The translations under genes and the position numbers were made by a program. Shown piece by piece: positions 33,011 to 42,586 of a stretch of 64,000 bases of DNA; position 1 is the stretch's first letter, and the number at the start of each line of letters is the position of its first letter. The DNA comes from Streptomyces sp. NBC_01571. Its GTDB lineage: Bacteria; Actinomycetota; Actinomycetes; Streptomycetales; Streptomycetaceae. Under the pieces are notes generated by a model, which did no database searches, was not told where the DNA came from, and saw only the letters and a list, made by a program, of their open reading frames with translations. The DNA lies in NCBI RefSeq assembly GCF_026339875.1, contig NZ_JAPEPZ010000001.1:8432001-8496000 (forward strand). Direction: 5' to 3'.

Positions 33011-35071
33011 TTGCCGCAGCTCGCCTTCGTGCACACCTTCTGGACCGACTACGAGCAGCTGGACAAGCCCGTCCGGGCCGGCGTTCGCAAGGCGATGACC
33101 AAGTTCCAGTCGCTGACGGTGGCCGAGTTGTACGCGGACAAGGGGCTGGGGTTGTCCGTTGCGCGCATGGCCCGTGATCCGCGGATGAGGACGATACGCA
33201 TCACGGCCTTCTGGAGGGGCGTGCTCCTCGCGCCCGACGACGGAAGTGAGACCTTTCTCCTCCTCAAGGTGCTGCCGCACGACGAGGCCTTGCAGTGGGC
33301 CGCCACCCGGCTCTTCTCTGTGAACTCCGCGATGGGAAGCCTGGAGGTACGGGACATCGCGGCGATGGAGCGGCTGGTCAGTTCGCGGCCCGCCTCCCAC
33401 GCTCCGACGACTCTCTTCGCCCGGTTCTCCGCCACCGACCTCACAAAGCTGGGCATCGATGGCCAGACCCTGGAGGCCATCCGTACCATCACGGACAGGG
33501 CGCAGTTCGACGCCTTCCAGCCGCTGCTTCCCGAAGACCAGCGCGAGGTGCTCCAGTACCTCGCCGAGGGGTTCGATCCCGCGGAGGTCTTCCGGAACGT
33601 CATCGCTCCCCGGCGGCCGGCGGACGCGAACTCTCCGGCTTCGACGAGCCTCGCGGATGCCATCGCCCACACGAGCGACCGGATCACCCTCTTCTCGGAA
33701 GCCGGGCAACTGGAGGAGATCGCTGGCAAGCCGCTAGTCGCGCCGCGAACGGTGGAGCTGGTCAGCACCTCCAGACCGGGCGAGCGCAAGGACTACCGAT
33801 GTGAACGGCTACCCCTAGCCGACGGCGGCCAGGCAGACGTCTTCAAGGCTGTGCACAAGCCCAGCGGTAAGGTCGTCATCCTCAAGAAGCTGAAGGACAA
33901 GTACCCGCCCGGCCGTCAAGTTGCCCGCATGAAGCGGGAGATCGAATGGGGGCGCAGCCTGACCGGGAACCCGCACGCGATGCCGGTCCTGGACTTCGAT
34001 CCCAAGTACACCTGGTTCGTCATGCCGTACGCGGAGGCCACCGCCGAGAGCTGCCGGGAAGAGTTCTCCGATGATGCGGCCCTGCGGGAGCTGCTGGAGT
34101 CCCTCTGCTCGGTCCTCGCGGTGGCGCACCGTGAGGGATGGATCCACCGGGACATCAAGCCGGCCAACGTTCTGCGTCTGAACGGCCGCTGGGTCCTGGC
34201 GGACTGGGGGATCGTGCGGCGGCCCTTGGGACAGACGACCGATCCGCAGCGGACCCGCGTGGGGGTCTTCCTCGGCTCCGAGGGTTTCGCGGCCCCTGAG
34301 CACTACAGCGACGCCCACCTCGTGGGCCCCACTGCCGACATCTACAGCCTGGGACAGCTCATCGGATGGGCCGTCACGGGCGAGATGCCCCTCGTGAACG
34401 TTCCGTTGCTCCCCAAGTCGGGCCCCTGGCGTGCGATCGTCCGGGAGGCGACCCAGAGGGACCCGGAGCGACGTCCGGCCACGGTGTCTGCCTTCCTCGA
34501 TTTCGTCGCGCAAGAGCTGGACGAGCCGGAGGAGCCCGTTGCGCTACGCGGCGAGCACCTCCAGCGGGAACTGTTCGCCGGGTTGACGGGTGCGGGGTCG
34601 GACCTCCTGACGCTGGCCGCTACGCATCCCGATGACGCGGCTCTCTACTTCGACGTGCTGATCAAGGTTCCCGTCGCCTCGATCATGGCGGATCTGCTGG
34701 CCGACGCCGCTCGTGGGGTCGAGGTCGTGTCCGCGATGGCGACACTTTTCGGTTCGGACGTCTCCCACGGTTCCGAGGAACTCGGCGCCACCGTCAGGTG
34801 GCTGGCCGGTATCGCCGAGGAGGCGGCTCGGGCGAGGGAGCTCGATCTCCTGGAAGCGTGCTGCGGTGGCGCGTTCGAATGGATCCCCCTCCTGGACGAC
34901 CAGAGCGGCCAGGCCGAGGGCTTCTCCTGGTGGACGACCCTGAGCGGGGACGCCGCCAGCTCAGTGGCGGCGATGCTGCGACAGCACCCGGAGTGCGTGA
35001 CGTACTTCGGCCACCTGGCGCACGACCTCCGTGTCGACCACCGGATTCGCGCGGCCATCGCCCAGCAGTAG
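33011..35071 (+). CDS. RelE/HigB-like domain fused to a Ser/Thr protein kinase
   Basis: This 686-residue protein starts at TTG with AGGAG eight bases upstream (32998-33002). Residues 1-115 (FVHTFWTDYEQLDKPVR, TIRITAFWRGVLLAP, LLLKVLPHDEAL) resemble the toxin-like RelE/HigB fold that in actinobacteria is also found before UvrD helicases. Residues 115-255 are a helical linker. The kinase lies at about 260-500: glycine loop LADGGQADVFKA, VAL-K equivalent VILKKL, IHRDIKPANVL, metal loop LADWGIV, and APEHYSD. Catalytic residues are present. The last 180 residues are helical and unknown. No membrane segment. The nuclease gene follows 124 bp downstream. The domain pairing and context suggest stress or phage defence; this is inference. 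Confidence 0.82.
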   Translation: MPQLAFVHTFWTDYEQLDKPVRAGVRKAMTKFQSLTVAELYADKGLGLSVARMARDPRMRTIRITAFWRGVLLAPDDGSETFLLLKVLPHDEALQWAATRLFSVNSAMGSLEVRDIAAMERLVSSRPASHAPTTLFARFSATDLTKLGIDGQTLEAIRTITDRAQFDAFQPLLPEDQREVLQYLAEGFDPAEVFRNVIAPRRPADANSPASTSLADAIAHTSDRITLFSEAGQLEEIAGKPLVAPRTVELVSTSRPGERKDYRCERLPLADGGQADVFKAVHKPSGKVVILKKLKDKYPPGRQVARMKREIEWGRSLTGNPHAMPVLDFDPKYTWFVMPYAEATAESCREEFSDDAALRELLESLCSVLAVAHREGWIHRDIKPANVLRLNGRWVLADWGIVRRPLGQTTDPQRTRVGVFLGSEGFAAPEHYSDAHLVGPTADIYSLGQLIGWAVTGEMPLVNVPLLPKSGPWRAIVREATQRDPERRPATVSAFLDFVAQELDEPEEPVALRGEHLQRELFAGLTGAGSDLLTLAATHPDDAALYFDVLIKVPVASIMADLLADAARGVEVVSAMATLFGSDVSHGSEELGATVRWLAGIAEEAARARELDLLEACCGGAFEWIPLLDDQSGQAEGFSWWTTLSGDAASSVAAMLRQHPECVTYFGHLAHDLRVDHRIRAAIAQQ

Positions 35072-35195
35072 ACCGGTTTGGCGCAGTCGGCGCGGTGCAG
35101 CGCTCCTGCGTGCTCGTTGCTACCGAGCATCCGAGCCCCTCGACTTATGCAAGTCTGCCTCCGATTGATTGTGATGGCCGGACGAAGGGGCGACG

Positions 35196-36644
35196 ATGCC
35201 ACGGGGAACTCTGTCGGCAGATTTCGAGCGCCTGCGTGCAGTGATGAACGCACAGCAGCGGGGCCGGAAGTTCGAACAACTGCTGGAGCGGCTCTTCCAA
35301 CAGGCGCACTTCCGTGTCGACCGTGACGCGGGCATCTCGGCGCCACGGCAGACAGACCTTGTGGCTCGCTACGGCAACGTGTGGTACCTGATCGAGGCGA
35401 AGTGGCAGAACGCCCCAGCCGACGTGGACGTTTTCGACGCCGTCTTCCGACGGTTGGAGCGGGCGGCATCGTCCCGGGTCGTCGGTGTGATTGTGAGCGT
35501 GTCGGGGTTCACCGACACCGTGATCAACGAGGCGGCGCAGTGCCGCGGGCAGGAGCTGGTGCTCCTCCTCGGGGAGGAAGAGCTGGCCGAGTTGCTTGCC
35601 GCACCTGCGTCCGTGGCGGAGCTGCTGCAGCGCAAGCGGGAGCAGCTCGTCACCCACGGACGCGTGCACCTGGCCGCTGGCGCCAAGCCTCGGCGGCGCA
35701 GACGGCGCCCCTCCAGCGACCTTCCCGCCTCCGATCTTAGGCTGCTCGGTACCGACCTCGCCCCGCTGTCGTACGCGGCTGGCGACGGAGGCTTCACCGA
35801 CCTGGTGTTCGTCCAGGAGCTACCGGATGTGGACTGGGTGCCAGCCGGCGGGAGCGGAGTGTGTCTCGATCTGCCGATCGGCGCCTTCGATGAGAATGGG
35901 CTCGCCGACCTCCTGCACGCCTTGACCTCGCTGGGCTGGACCACCTCCCAGCCGCAATGGTCGATTCAACAGGCCACCCGCAACTGGCACGGTGTGGGTG
36001 CCCGTGAATTCCTCGATACGCTCCGTGCCTGGGAACAGCGCTACGACGGCCTGGACGAGGACGACGTACACCACACAGAGAAGGTGACCTACGTCGACAC
36101 CTTCCCGGATGGAGGAGGTTTTTACACGCTGGCCGCCGACGTCTCCAGCCACCCCTCACGTAGGGTCCAGTTCTGCCACGTTTCCTTCCAGCTCACCGGC
36201 ATTCCGCTGGACACCCAGGCGCTCCGTCATCTTTTCGAGCAGTTCGACGCCGTCGGCACCGGCTACTTCCGGCCTATGACAGCCAAGGCCGTCACCCGGG
36301 GCTGGCTCCTGGAGCCGCTGCCGTTGGAGGTTGTTGGCTACCTCGTCTCCCACGACCCGTTCCCCGTTGAAGCGCTGGATTTGGACGACGCCGAGGAAGC
36401 TGACCTGCCCCGGCCTCCCGAAGAATGGGTGATCGGAATCGTGGCCAAGAACCCCTTCCGGGATACGGACGATGCGGCGCCCCCGGACGGCTGGCCTGGT
36501 GAGCTCCAGACCGGCGGCATCATCGTGTGCAGCCTGCGTAGTCATCACCCGCTAAGCGACACCCCCGACGGCTATCGCCTGTATGGGTGGGAGCAGGCCC
36601 GTACGACGGACGCGCTTGTACTCCGTCCTGTCGCCGACTGGTGA
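35196..36644 (+). CDS. Mrr-like restriction endonuclease domain protein
   Basis: This 482-residue soluble protein has residues 20-140 as a PD-(D/E)XK fold of the Mrr type: RGRKFEQLLERLFQQAHFRV, then QTDLVARYGNVWYLIEAKW with the catalytic Asp and Glu-x-Lys. An Arg-rich hinge (PRRRRRRP) near residue 168 leads to a 300-residue C-terminal part that I do not recognise. Mrr-type nucleases usually cut modified or foreign DNA. The gene lies downstream of the toxin-kinase fusion, in the same direction. No methyltransferase partner is adjacent. Confidence 0.82.
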   Translation: MPRGTLSADFERLRAVMNAQQRGRKFEQLLERLFQQAHFRVDRDAGISAPRQTDLVARYGNVWYLIEAKWQNAPADVDVFDAVFRRLERAASSRVVGVIVSVSGFTDTVINEAAQCRGQELVLLLGEEELAELLAAPASVAELLQRKREQLVTHGRVHLAAGAKPRRRRRRPSSDLPASDLRLLGTDLAPLSYAAGDGGFTDLVFVQELPDVDWVPAGGSGVCLDLPIGAFDENGLADLLHALTSLGWTTSQPQWSIQQATRNWHGVGAREFLDTLRAWEQRYDGLDEDDVHHTEKVTYVDTFPDGGGFYTLAADVSSHPSRRVQFCHVSFQLTGIPLDTQALRHLFEQFDAVGTGYFRPMTAKAVTRGWLLEPLPLEVVGYLVSHDPFPVEALDLDDAEEADLPRPPEEWVIGIVAKNPFRDTDDAAPPDGWPGELQTGGIIVCSLRSHHPLSDTPDGYRLYGWEQARTTDALVLRPVADW

Positions 36645-36846
36645 CGTCGCAGGGGCGATAGATCACCGTCCAGGGCCCAGCCAGCCGGTGAACCATGGTG
36701 ACGCGCGGTCCGTTGTTGTCTCCCATCCCAGAATCCGGGTGCCTCTGTCGGCGGAAGCGGCTGCGACGGGCTCGGTTCGTTCGTGGGCAGCGCCCGTGCA
36801 CGACAAAGGAGTACGCACAACGCGCGCGGTCTCGTAGGTTGAGCGA

Positions 36847-37719
36847 ATGCAGCCGCAGAAGGCCAGAATCCCGGTAGCTCCCCGTCATGACGAACTCCTT
36901 GCCTCGGCCATCGTGAACACCGTCCTCGGCACGCACACCGTCGGCTGCGACGACAACACCGAAGAGGGGATGGTTGACTTCGAACTCGCTCCAAGGGGTG
37001 AACGAGCGTCGACCGTCGCTCTGGAGGTCTCTTCCCACCGTGACAGCAAACTGCTGGCAGTCTGGAGCAGCCTGGACAAGCAGTATCAGGGGCAGGTGCT
37101 ACCGAATCTGGCCAAGGGCTGGTTCGTCGAGTTCACTGCCGAGTCCCGTGTGAGAGGCGAGGCCGCGCGTCAGCTCGCCGATCTCCTCGCGGATTTCGAG
37201 GCCCGGGGCATCGACCGAGTCAGCGTCCGGGAATGGGAGAACCCCCACGACTGGTCTGCCGGACCACCGGACGTCCAGCATCTCAGCGACGTCACGGCTA
37301 TCAGGGGCCTTGGCATCAACGCCGTCGCACAGATCGGGGAGGGCCCGGACGTGGCGGGACGGGTCTTCTACGGGAGTCTTGCGTTCGGAGTGGGGCCGTC
37401 CTCAGCTGACGACGTGCCGCCCTACGTCGAGGAGTTCCTCGCCGGAAAAGCCGGAGCGAACAAGATCAAGAAACTGGGCGAGATCAAGGACCTGGAGTCG
37501 CACCTGTTCCTGTGGGCCGACGGCACGCACATGAGCATCAGCGTTGCGCTGGACAACAGGTTCGTTCCGCCGAGAGACCCCAACGTGCCGGCGGAGATTC
37601 AGGTGGTGTGGCTATCCGGCTTCGCCTCCGCCGACACCGTGTATCAGTGGGACCGCGACAACGGGTGGCGAATCCACGACGTCACCGGGGCCGCAGCCTC
37701 GATCGATCGTGCCACGTAG
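36847..37719 (+). CDS. unrecognised soluble protein next to the nuclease gene
   Basis: This 290-residue protein has no membrane helix and no family I can name. The segment MVDFELAPRG followed by VALEVSSHRDSKLLA has the strand pattern of a PD-(D/E)XK core (Asp, then Glu-x), but the lysine is replaced by Ser, so nuclease activity is doubtful. It shares direction with the kinase and nuclease genes, 202 bases after the latter. It is probably the third member of the same locus. Confidence 0.65.
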   Translation: MQPQKARIPVAPRHDELLASAIVNTVLGTHTVGCDDNTEEGMVDFELAPRGERASTVALEVSSHRDSKLLAVWSSLDKQYQGQVLPNLAKGWFVEFTAESRVRGEAARQLADLLADFEARGIDRVSVREWENPHDWSAGPPDVQHLSDVTAIRGLGINAVAQIGEGPDVAGRVFYGSLAFGVGPSSADDVPPYVEEFLAGKAGANKIKKLGEIKDLESHLFLWADGTHMSISVALDNRFVPPRDPNVPAEIQVVWLSGFASADTVYQWDRDNGWRIHDVTGAAASIDRAT

Positions 37720-37818
37720 GCGAAGGGACAGTCCGTAGGTGGGGCCAGGAGTCGCTCCCGAATCCATCAGCCCGCCACCACGGTGGTGCTGGTGCCTCTG
37801 ATCGCCGCTTGGGAGGGG

Positions 37819-38289
37819 TTACGCAAGCAGAGTGGCGGTGAAGCGGGACAGGTGCCGGGGGTCGGACTGTTCACCGTAGGCCCTGCTGGTGACGAGGAAA
37901 TCCCCCTCGACTGCTACTTCAGTTTCGATGGGCACGCCAGCGTGCACGAGCGCGTTGCGTACGCGCCGGACCTCCAGCCGACGGTGGGACGTGGTGTGCC
38001 CCTCGACGCACACGAAGGTGACCGCGGGGCCGTCCACGCGCAGGGACCCACCCTCACAGTTAGCGCATGTGTCGCACTTGACCGGTTGGATGGCGTCAGT
38101 GGAGACGAGCTGGACGTAGCGGCCAACCGAGATGGTCAGCGCGGGGAGCGCAGGAATCGGTACCTGCGTTTGCCGGATGAGGGTCGCGGCGGCCAGGGCG
38201 GCGGCGCGGCTGCTGCCGCATGAGGAGTAGCCGGAGCCGGACACAGCCGTAGAGTGACGCAGTGGTGGAGACGAGCAAGCTGCAGCCAC
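37819..38289 (-). CDS. hypothetical zinc-ribbon-like protein
   Basis: The product, of up to 156 residues, contains VKCDTCANCEGG followed 14 residues on by FVCVEGH, a plausible zinc-binding Cys set. A helical stretch before it and strands after it look protein-like. The GTG at 38289 is the longest start; a GTG about 19 codons further in is possible, and neither has a good ribosome site. It is convergent with the gene ending at 37719. The function is unknown. Confidence 0.45.
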   Translation of the reverse strand: MAAACSSPPLRHSTAVSGSGYSSCGSSRAAALAAATLIRQTQVPIPALPALTISVGRYVQLVSTDAIQPVKCDTCANCEGGSLRVDGPAVTFVCVEGHTTSHRRLEVRRVRNALVHAGVPIETEVAVEGDFLVTSRAYGEQSDPRHLSRFTATLLA

Positions 38290-38845
38290 CTCTCCGACGC
38301 GATGATCAGTGCGGCGCTGCGGCTGTCCGGCAGGGATCCGACCGACTCGACCGAATCCACTTCACACGCCGGGAGAGCGACATCAGTATTCGGGCGGTTC
38401 CGGAATCTTCCAGCATGATGGGTTCCAGTCGTCCGGCAAACCCCACTCCCGTCGAAGCTCCGCTCTTCGCTCCGGGAACAGGTCGAACCACCACCGCATT
38501 GGCCCTTCACCGGTGGCGTCGGCCACTGGGCGCTTTCGACCGCGCTTACGTGAAGGTCATAATCGCGCTCCCCATGCAGCGTCTCCGGCACCTGACGGAA
38601 CTGTGCCATTGCTGAGTACGGCGTCAGATGAATCCTCACCACACCGTCGGCTCCACGGACAGTGTGGGTGTCAACTTGCGCTGCGTACCGCCGCCCGTAC
38701 GGCGAGAGAACGGGCGGCCATGCCGATGCTCGCATCACCATGCGGCCAGCATGCCACCCCTCGATCCGATCAGACGCTCGGCCATCCAGTACATCAGCCG
38801 AGCGCGTGCCTGCTTGTCCCAGGCAGGGGTACGGCGGGTGGGTCG
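38290..38845. other. 556-bp region without a convincing gene
   Basis: Open frames exist on both strands, but none has a ribosome site or clear protein character. One minus-strand stretch around 38450-38750 reads somewhat protein-like and may be a decayed gene. No repeat was seen. Confidence 0.4.
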
Positions 38846-39025
38846 TCAGTAACCGCTCCGCCGACCGCGTCGCCAAGCCCAGAGCGCGCCGATGGCGGCT
38901 ATGCCAAGGGCCTGAAAAGCAACGCCGGGGGCGTCGGCGGCCTTCGATGCGGCGAGGATTCCGGAAACGACGAGGACGTACGGCAGGAAGAAGAGGACGG
39001 CGCGGCCGTTGCGGATGGGGTTCAT
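38846..39025 (-). CDS. 59-aa small membrane protein
   Basis: The ATG at 39025 opens a short frame whose product has two hydrophobic helices: VLFFLPYVLVVSGILAA (residues 10-26) and VAFQALGIAAIGALWAW (about 35-51). The tail RRGRRSGY is basic. Size and composition suggest a genuine small inner-membrane protein. It lies 24 bases downstream of the gene ending at 39050 and may be the last member of that minus-strand operon. Confidence 0.6.
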   Translation of the reverse strand: MNPIRNGRAVLFFLPYVLVVSGILAASKAADAPGVAFQALGIAAIGALWAWRRGRRSGY

Positions 39026-39049
39026 GGATCAAGTATCCCTTTATGTCCG

Positions 39050-39844
39050 TTAGTTGGCCAGGGCGATTCTCTGCGTCCGCCAGTTGATGGTTCGCACGGC
39101 CCTTTCGCTGTCCGGGAACGAGACATCCCGGAGAAACGTGACGATGTACGGGGCTGACTCCTTGGCCTCGACTGGTTGAAGTCGTCGCCAACAGCCGAGT
39201 GCGTTGCCGACGGCACGAAGGGTGGTGCTGTGCTGGGGCCCGAGGTGGAGGTGCCATGCCCGAGCCATGAAGACCCAACTCTGAAGGCCGTAGAGGAAGT
39301 CCTGGTCGAGCCAGGCAATGTCACCGCGTACGAGGCCGACCGCCAGGGTGTAGAGGTGGCTCGGTCCGAACTCGGCGGACAGCTCAGTGAGCAGTTGGTC
39401 GGCGTCGCGGGCCGCTTCGGTGAAGAGGTTCTGGTTGGCGGTAGCGCAGACGGCAACGAGCCGGCCGCGGTAGGGCTCGGGGAGCGGCTCGTACGGCCGG
39501 TCGGGCGGCACAGGGTCCAGGGGCTGTGGGTGCGGCATCGACAGAGGTGTCAGCGAGGCGGCTGCCTGGGGCAAGTGCGGTGTGGCAGGGGCCTGAGCCA
39601 CGCCGTCCAAGGGGTTGCTCGTGCCGTCGGTGTTGACCTGGATCGTGGTCGTGTATTGAGCTTGCTCGTCCTGGATCACAGCGCGGATCGGCATCTCCAG
39701 TGCGGCAGCCTCTAGTTGGAGGTGCGCCAGGACCGCTTCATTGAGCGTGACGCCTGGCGGCGGCGTGAAAAATTCCTCGTCAATGAAACAGATCCCGTCG
39801 GGTGTGATCCGAATCTGCACCGTGTCTGGAGATATGTCGCTCAC
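39050..39844 (-). CDS. hypothetical protein of the transfer module
   Basis: This 264-residue soluble protein starts at GTG, overlapping the stop of the cell-wall hydrolase by GTGA. The first 70 residues form a compact acidic domain (IRITPDGICFIDEEFFTPPP). A Pro-rich linker follows. The last 130 residues are helical, with AVGLVRGDIAWLDQDFLYGL. No known family was recognised. Linkage to a peptidoglycan hydrolase makes a role at the conjugation channel plausible. Confidence 0.75.
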   Translation of the reverse strand: MSDISPDTVQIRITPDGICFIDEEFFTPPPGVTLNEAVLAHLQLEAAALEMPIRAVIQDEQAQYTTTIQVNTDGTSNPLDGVAQAPATPHLPQAAASLTPLSMPHPQPLDPVPPDRPYEPLPEPYRGRLVAVCATANQNLFTEAARDADQLLTELSAEFGPSHLYTLAVGLVRGDIAWLDQDFLYGLQSWVFMARAWHLHLGPQHSTTLRAVGNALGCWRRLQPVEAKESAPYIVTFLRDVSFPDSERAVRTINWRTQRIALAN

Positions 39845-41013
39845 TGCAGCACCTGCTTGCCGGGGAGGAGGGGGATGGTGCTGATGCCGCCGGCGCTCGG
39901 GAAACTCGGCTCGGCCCATCCGCGATACCGCAGGCGCCAGGCGCCGTCGGTGAGTTCTTTCCGCGAGACGATGGCGATCTTGCCTTGGAGTGGGTAGTCG
40001 TCCCCTACGTCGTTGCTGGCCACCTGATCGTTGCCCAGGTACAGGGCGACGTGTCCGGCCGAGCTGCCTGTGTCATAGAACAGCAGTGCTCCCGCGGGCG
40101 GTGACACGTCGCCCGGGTGCGCGAGTCCGGCGTCTACGAGGCGGTTCCAGTGAAGGTTGGCCGTTGCTGATCCGGATGAGCCCCAACCGTACGCTTGGGC
40201 TACGAAGTTGTCGCACATCCGGTACCAGCCCGACTTGCCCGCTTCATTCCGGGCACTTGTGATGGCCTGGGCCGCAGTGCGCGGGTTCTTGACGTTGAAC
40301 CTTGTCGTAGGGTCTTTGCCGCCCGAGGCGGCCGGGTCGTTGCAGCCCGTGCTGATCGAGGTTACGGCGTGGGTTCCCCAGGTCTTGGCGACGAGCGAGC
40401 CGGCTGCGGACTCCCACTTGGCGTACTCATTGCGGTACTTCTCGGCGGGGCGCTGGATCGTGGCGGCGACCTTGGTGAGGGCCTTCTGCTGCCAGTTGTC
40501 GACTTTGACAAGCCGGTCGTAGAACTTCCCGGATGCGTAAACCGGGTCGGTGAGTTCGCTGACCGTGCCCCAGCCCTGTGAGGGCCTCTGCTGGAAGAGC
40601 CCCACACTGTCCGCATGGCCGTGGTGCAGGTTGTTGAGGGTGCTTTCCTGCATGGCGACCGCCACGGCGATGACCGCGGCGCGAGGTGAAAGGCTCCTGG
40701 TCCGGGCGACGTTGGTGATGGTGGCCGCGTTGCGCACCTGTCGAGCAGTCCAGTTGGCGCTGCTCTGGGCACCTTCCGGATGCAGCGGAACTGTCACCTG
40801 GGTGCTGCCTGCTTCCTCCTGCTCGCCGTCGAACTTTGGTTTCTTGCCACCCGCACCGGCACCGCTTTCCCCGTCCCCGGTCGGCTGAAGGCCGCTCTGG
40901 CAGGTGTTGGCGTTGGCCTGGGTCGTGGCACCGCTGACCGCGAGGACACAGAGCGAGAGCACCGAGACGCCTGCTGCGGTGACGCCGATGGCGGCCTTGC
41001 CGAGCCCGTTCAT
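39841..41013 (-). CDS. two-domain peptidoglycan hydrolase (transglycosylase-like plus NlpC/P60)
   Basis: This 390-residue exported enzyme probably opens the cell wall for the conjugation apparatus. The N-terminal hydrophobic helix (AAIGVTAAGVSVLSLCVLAV) is a signal or anchor. Residues 100-220 resemble a lysozyme-like fold: VAVAMQEST with the likely catalytic Glu near 121, then SVGLFQQRP. Residues 240-370 are NlpC/P60-like with Cys near 267 (RMCDNFVAQAYG) and His near 320 (AGHVALYLGN). The ATG at 41013 has GAGG on the minus strand. It is divergent from the VirB-like genes at 41460. Confidence 0.85.
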   Translation of the reverse strand: MNGLGKAAIGVTAAGVSVLSLCVLAVSGATTQANANTCQSGLQPTGDGESGAGAGGKKPKFDGEQEEAGSTQVTVPLHPEGAQSSANWTARQVRNAATITNVARTRSLSPRAAVIAVAVAMQESTLNNLHHGHADSVGLFQQRPSQGWGTVSELTDPVYASGKFYDRLVKVDNWQQKALTKVAATIQRPAEKYRNEYAKWESAAGSLVAKTWGTHAVTSISTGCNDPAASGGKDPTTRFNVKNPRTAAQAITSARNEAGKSGWYRMCDNFVAQAYGWGSSGSATANLHWNRLVDAGLAHPGDVSPPAGALLFYDTGSSAGHVALYLGNDQVASNDVGDDYPLQGKIAIVSRKELTDGAWRLRYRGWAEPSFPSAGGISTIPLLPGKQVLQ

Positions 41014-41459
41014 CCCCACCTCAACTATAAACATGTGTTGATGAAAGAAGGTCAGTGAACCTCACTCGCGGCGGAACGGCTACCGGCTTCAGCGGCTTCT
41101 GCCTGTCGTGGGACTTCGTCCGCGTCGGGGGATCACGTCGGCGAAGCGCCACTGGCCGCGCGACTGCCGAGAAGGGAAGCGTGCTATCTAGCCCCCCAAG
41201 CGCGCAGCGTAGGCGGGGGAGAAGGCTCGCTGAGCTGCACATATGTGATCTGCTGCAACTTCAAGGCGTCTTCCGGTGGGCTGCGTCTCCTTGGTCGGCC
41301 ACCCGGGAGGGCTGTGCTCGCGGCGGTTGCCTGTGGGGTGATGTGGACTGGTCTTTCAAGTCGTAAACACTTGTTGTCAAGTTTGTGTGTATGTACCTTT
41401 CACCGTCATGGCCCGGTTAGGGGTCGACCTCCGTGACGAGGGTGGAAGGGAGTCGGGGG
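41014..41459. promoter_or_regulatory. 446-bp divergent control region of the transfer module
   Basis: It separates the minus-strand hydrolase from the plus-strand transfer genes. It contains the palindrome CACATATGTG (41238-41247), the dyad CTTG-TTGT-CAAG (41370-41381) and CAAC-N11-GTTG (41022-41040). These are candidate repressor sites. No gene is convincing here. Confidence 0.4.
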
Positions 41460-41783
41460 ATGCCCGTTTCACAACACCTGGTGGATCTTGCGGCGAGTGG
41501 TGACATCGGCACCCTCGTGAACGGGCTGTCTCCGGATTGGGGCCCGTTCGGGAAGCTGGGGACAACGGGGCGGACGGTGATCCAGGCCCTCATGGCAGGC
41601 GTCGTTCTCGTCCTGGTGGGGCGCGCGATCCTCGGCGCCGTGCATCTGAAGGTCGGTGAGGGGCAGCACGACGTCGCCCAGGTCAGCAAGGGCAAGAAGG
41701 AGATCGCCGGCAGTCTCGTCGGGGCCTTCGTCGTCGCTTCGATAGGAACGATCTTCACGATCGTTTACGGGATGGGCATCTGA
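41460..41783 (+). CDS. small pilin-like (VirB2-type) membrane protein
   Basis: This 107-residue protein has two membrane helices, near residues 38-60 (TVIQALMAGVVLVLVGRAIL) and 83-105 (GSLVGAFVVASIGTIFTIVY), joined by a basic loop with KGKKE. It is the first gene of the type-IV-secretion-like run. Size, two helices and position fit a VirB2/TrbC-type subunit of the transfer channel, though there is no sequence proof. Its stop shares a base with the next ATG. Confidence 0.65.
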   Translation: MPVSQHLVDLAASGDIGTLVNGLSPDWGPFGKLGTTGRTVIQALMAGVVLVLVGRAILGAVHLKVGEGQHDVAQVSKGKKEIAGSLVGAFVVASIGTIFTIVYGMGI

Positions 41784-42586
41784 TGGCCCGCCAGAACACC
41801 CGTGGCAGGGGCACCCGAGTCCTCATCGACGAGACGCCGACCGAAGTGCAGGGCGGCAAGCCCTGGTGGCGGGGGATGGCCATCACCGGAGTGGTATTCC
41901 TCGTGCTGGTCATTCTCGCGGTGTTCATGAGCCTCTCCGGGGGTGGTGGTGGCACTGGGGTCGGCGGCTCGTCCGACGGCCAGAGCCAGACCCCACCGGC
42001 GGAGAAGAACACCACGGGAGGGGACACCAAGAGCACCGCGAAGAAGCTGGTCAACGGTGTCCCGGTCGGCTACACCCACAACCAGGCCGGCGTGGTTCAG
42101 GCCGCGGTGAACTACCAGGTGGCGCGTTCATCGGCCGCTTACTTCACCGATGAGAAGGCCCGGCACGCGACGCTCACCGCGATGATGACCAGCCAGGCGC
42201 TGGAGCGGCAGATCCAGAACGACGACACCGGCATGCAGCAGGTCCTCACCTCGCTGGGCATCACCGCCGGGAGCGCGGACGAGCTGGTCGCGCGCGGTGC
42301 GGCGATGGGTACTCGGGTCACCACGTACACCGATCAGGTGGCCACCGTCGAGGTGTGGATGGCCGGACTCGTCGGCGTCACGGACAAGAACGCCCCGATG
42401 CCGGTATCCGCGTCGTGGACCACCTACACGCTGACCCTGCAGTGGCAGTCCGACGATTGGAAGCTGAACGCGATCACTTCCGTCAACGGCCCGACCCCTC
42501 TGGATACAGGCAGCGACAGCCCCACCAGCGTGGATGAGTTCCGCACGGCAGATCGGGAGTTCAATGCGCCCCCGTATGTCGGCTGA
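41783..42586 (+). CDS. VirB8/TcpC-like conjugation channel protein
   Basis: This 267-residue protein has a short cytoplasmic N-terminus, one membrane helix (MAITGVVFLVLVILAVFMSL, about 32-51), a Gly/Ser/Thr-rich stalk and an extracellular alpha/beta domain from about residue 95. Helix plus NTF2-like domain is the layout of TcpC of Gram-positive plasmids and VirB8. It is coupled to the pilin-like gene before it and overlaps the VirB6-like gene after it by 23 bases. Confidence 0.75.
   Translation: MARQNTRGRGTRVLIDETPTEVQGGKPWWRGMAITGVVFLVLVILAVFMSLSGGGGGTGVGGSSDGQSQTPPAEKNTTGGDTKSTAKKLVNGVPVGYTHNQAGVVQAAVNYQVARSSAAYFTDEKARHATLTAMMTSQALERQIQNDDTGMQQVLTSLGITAGSADELVARGAAMGTRVTTYTDQVATVEVWMAGLVGVTDKNAPMPVSASWTTYTLTLQWQSDDWKLNAITSVNGPTPLDTGSDSPTSVDEFRTADREFNAPPYVG

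Noticed and set aside
38136..39278. Minus-strand frame of 380 codons over a gene-poor region
   Set aside because: It crosses the zinc-ribbon-like and small membrane protein genes in a different frame and has no ribosome site. A short stretch in its middle could be a gene relic, but I could not support it.
41055..41366. Possible 103-aa gene in the divergent control region
   Set aside because: The product is Arg/Ser-rich with no recognisable domain, and the GTG has no ribosome site. The region carries palindromes instead.
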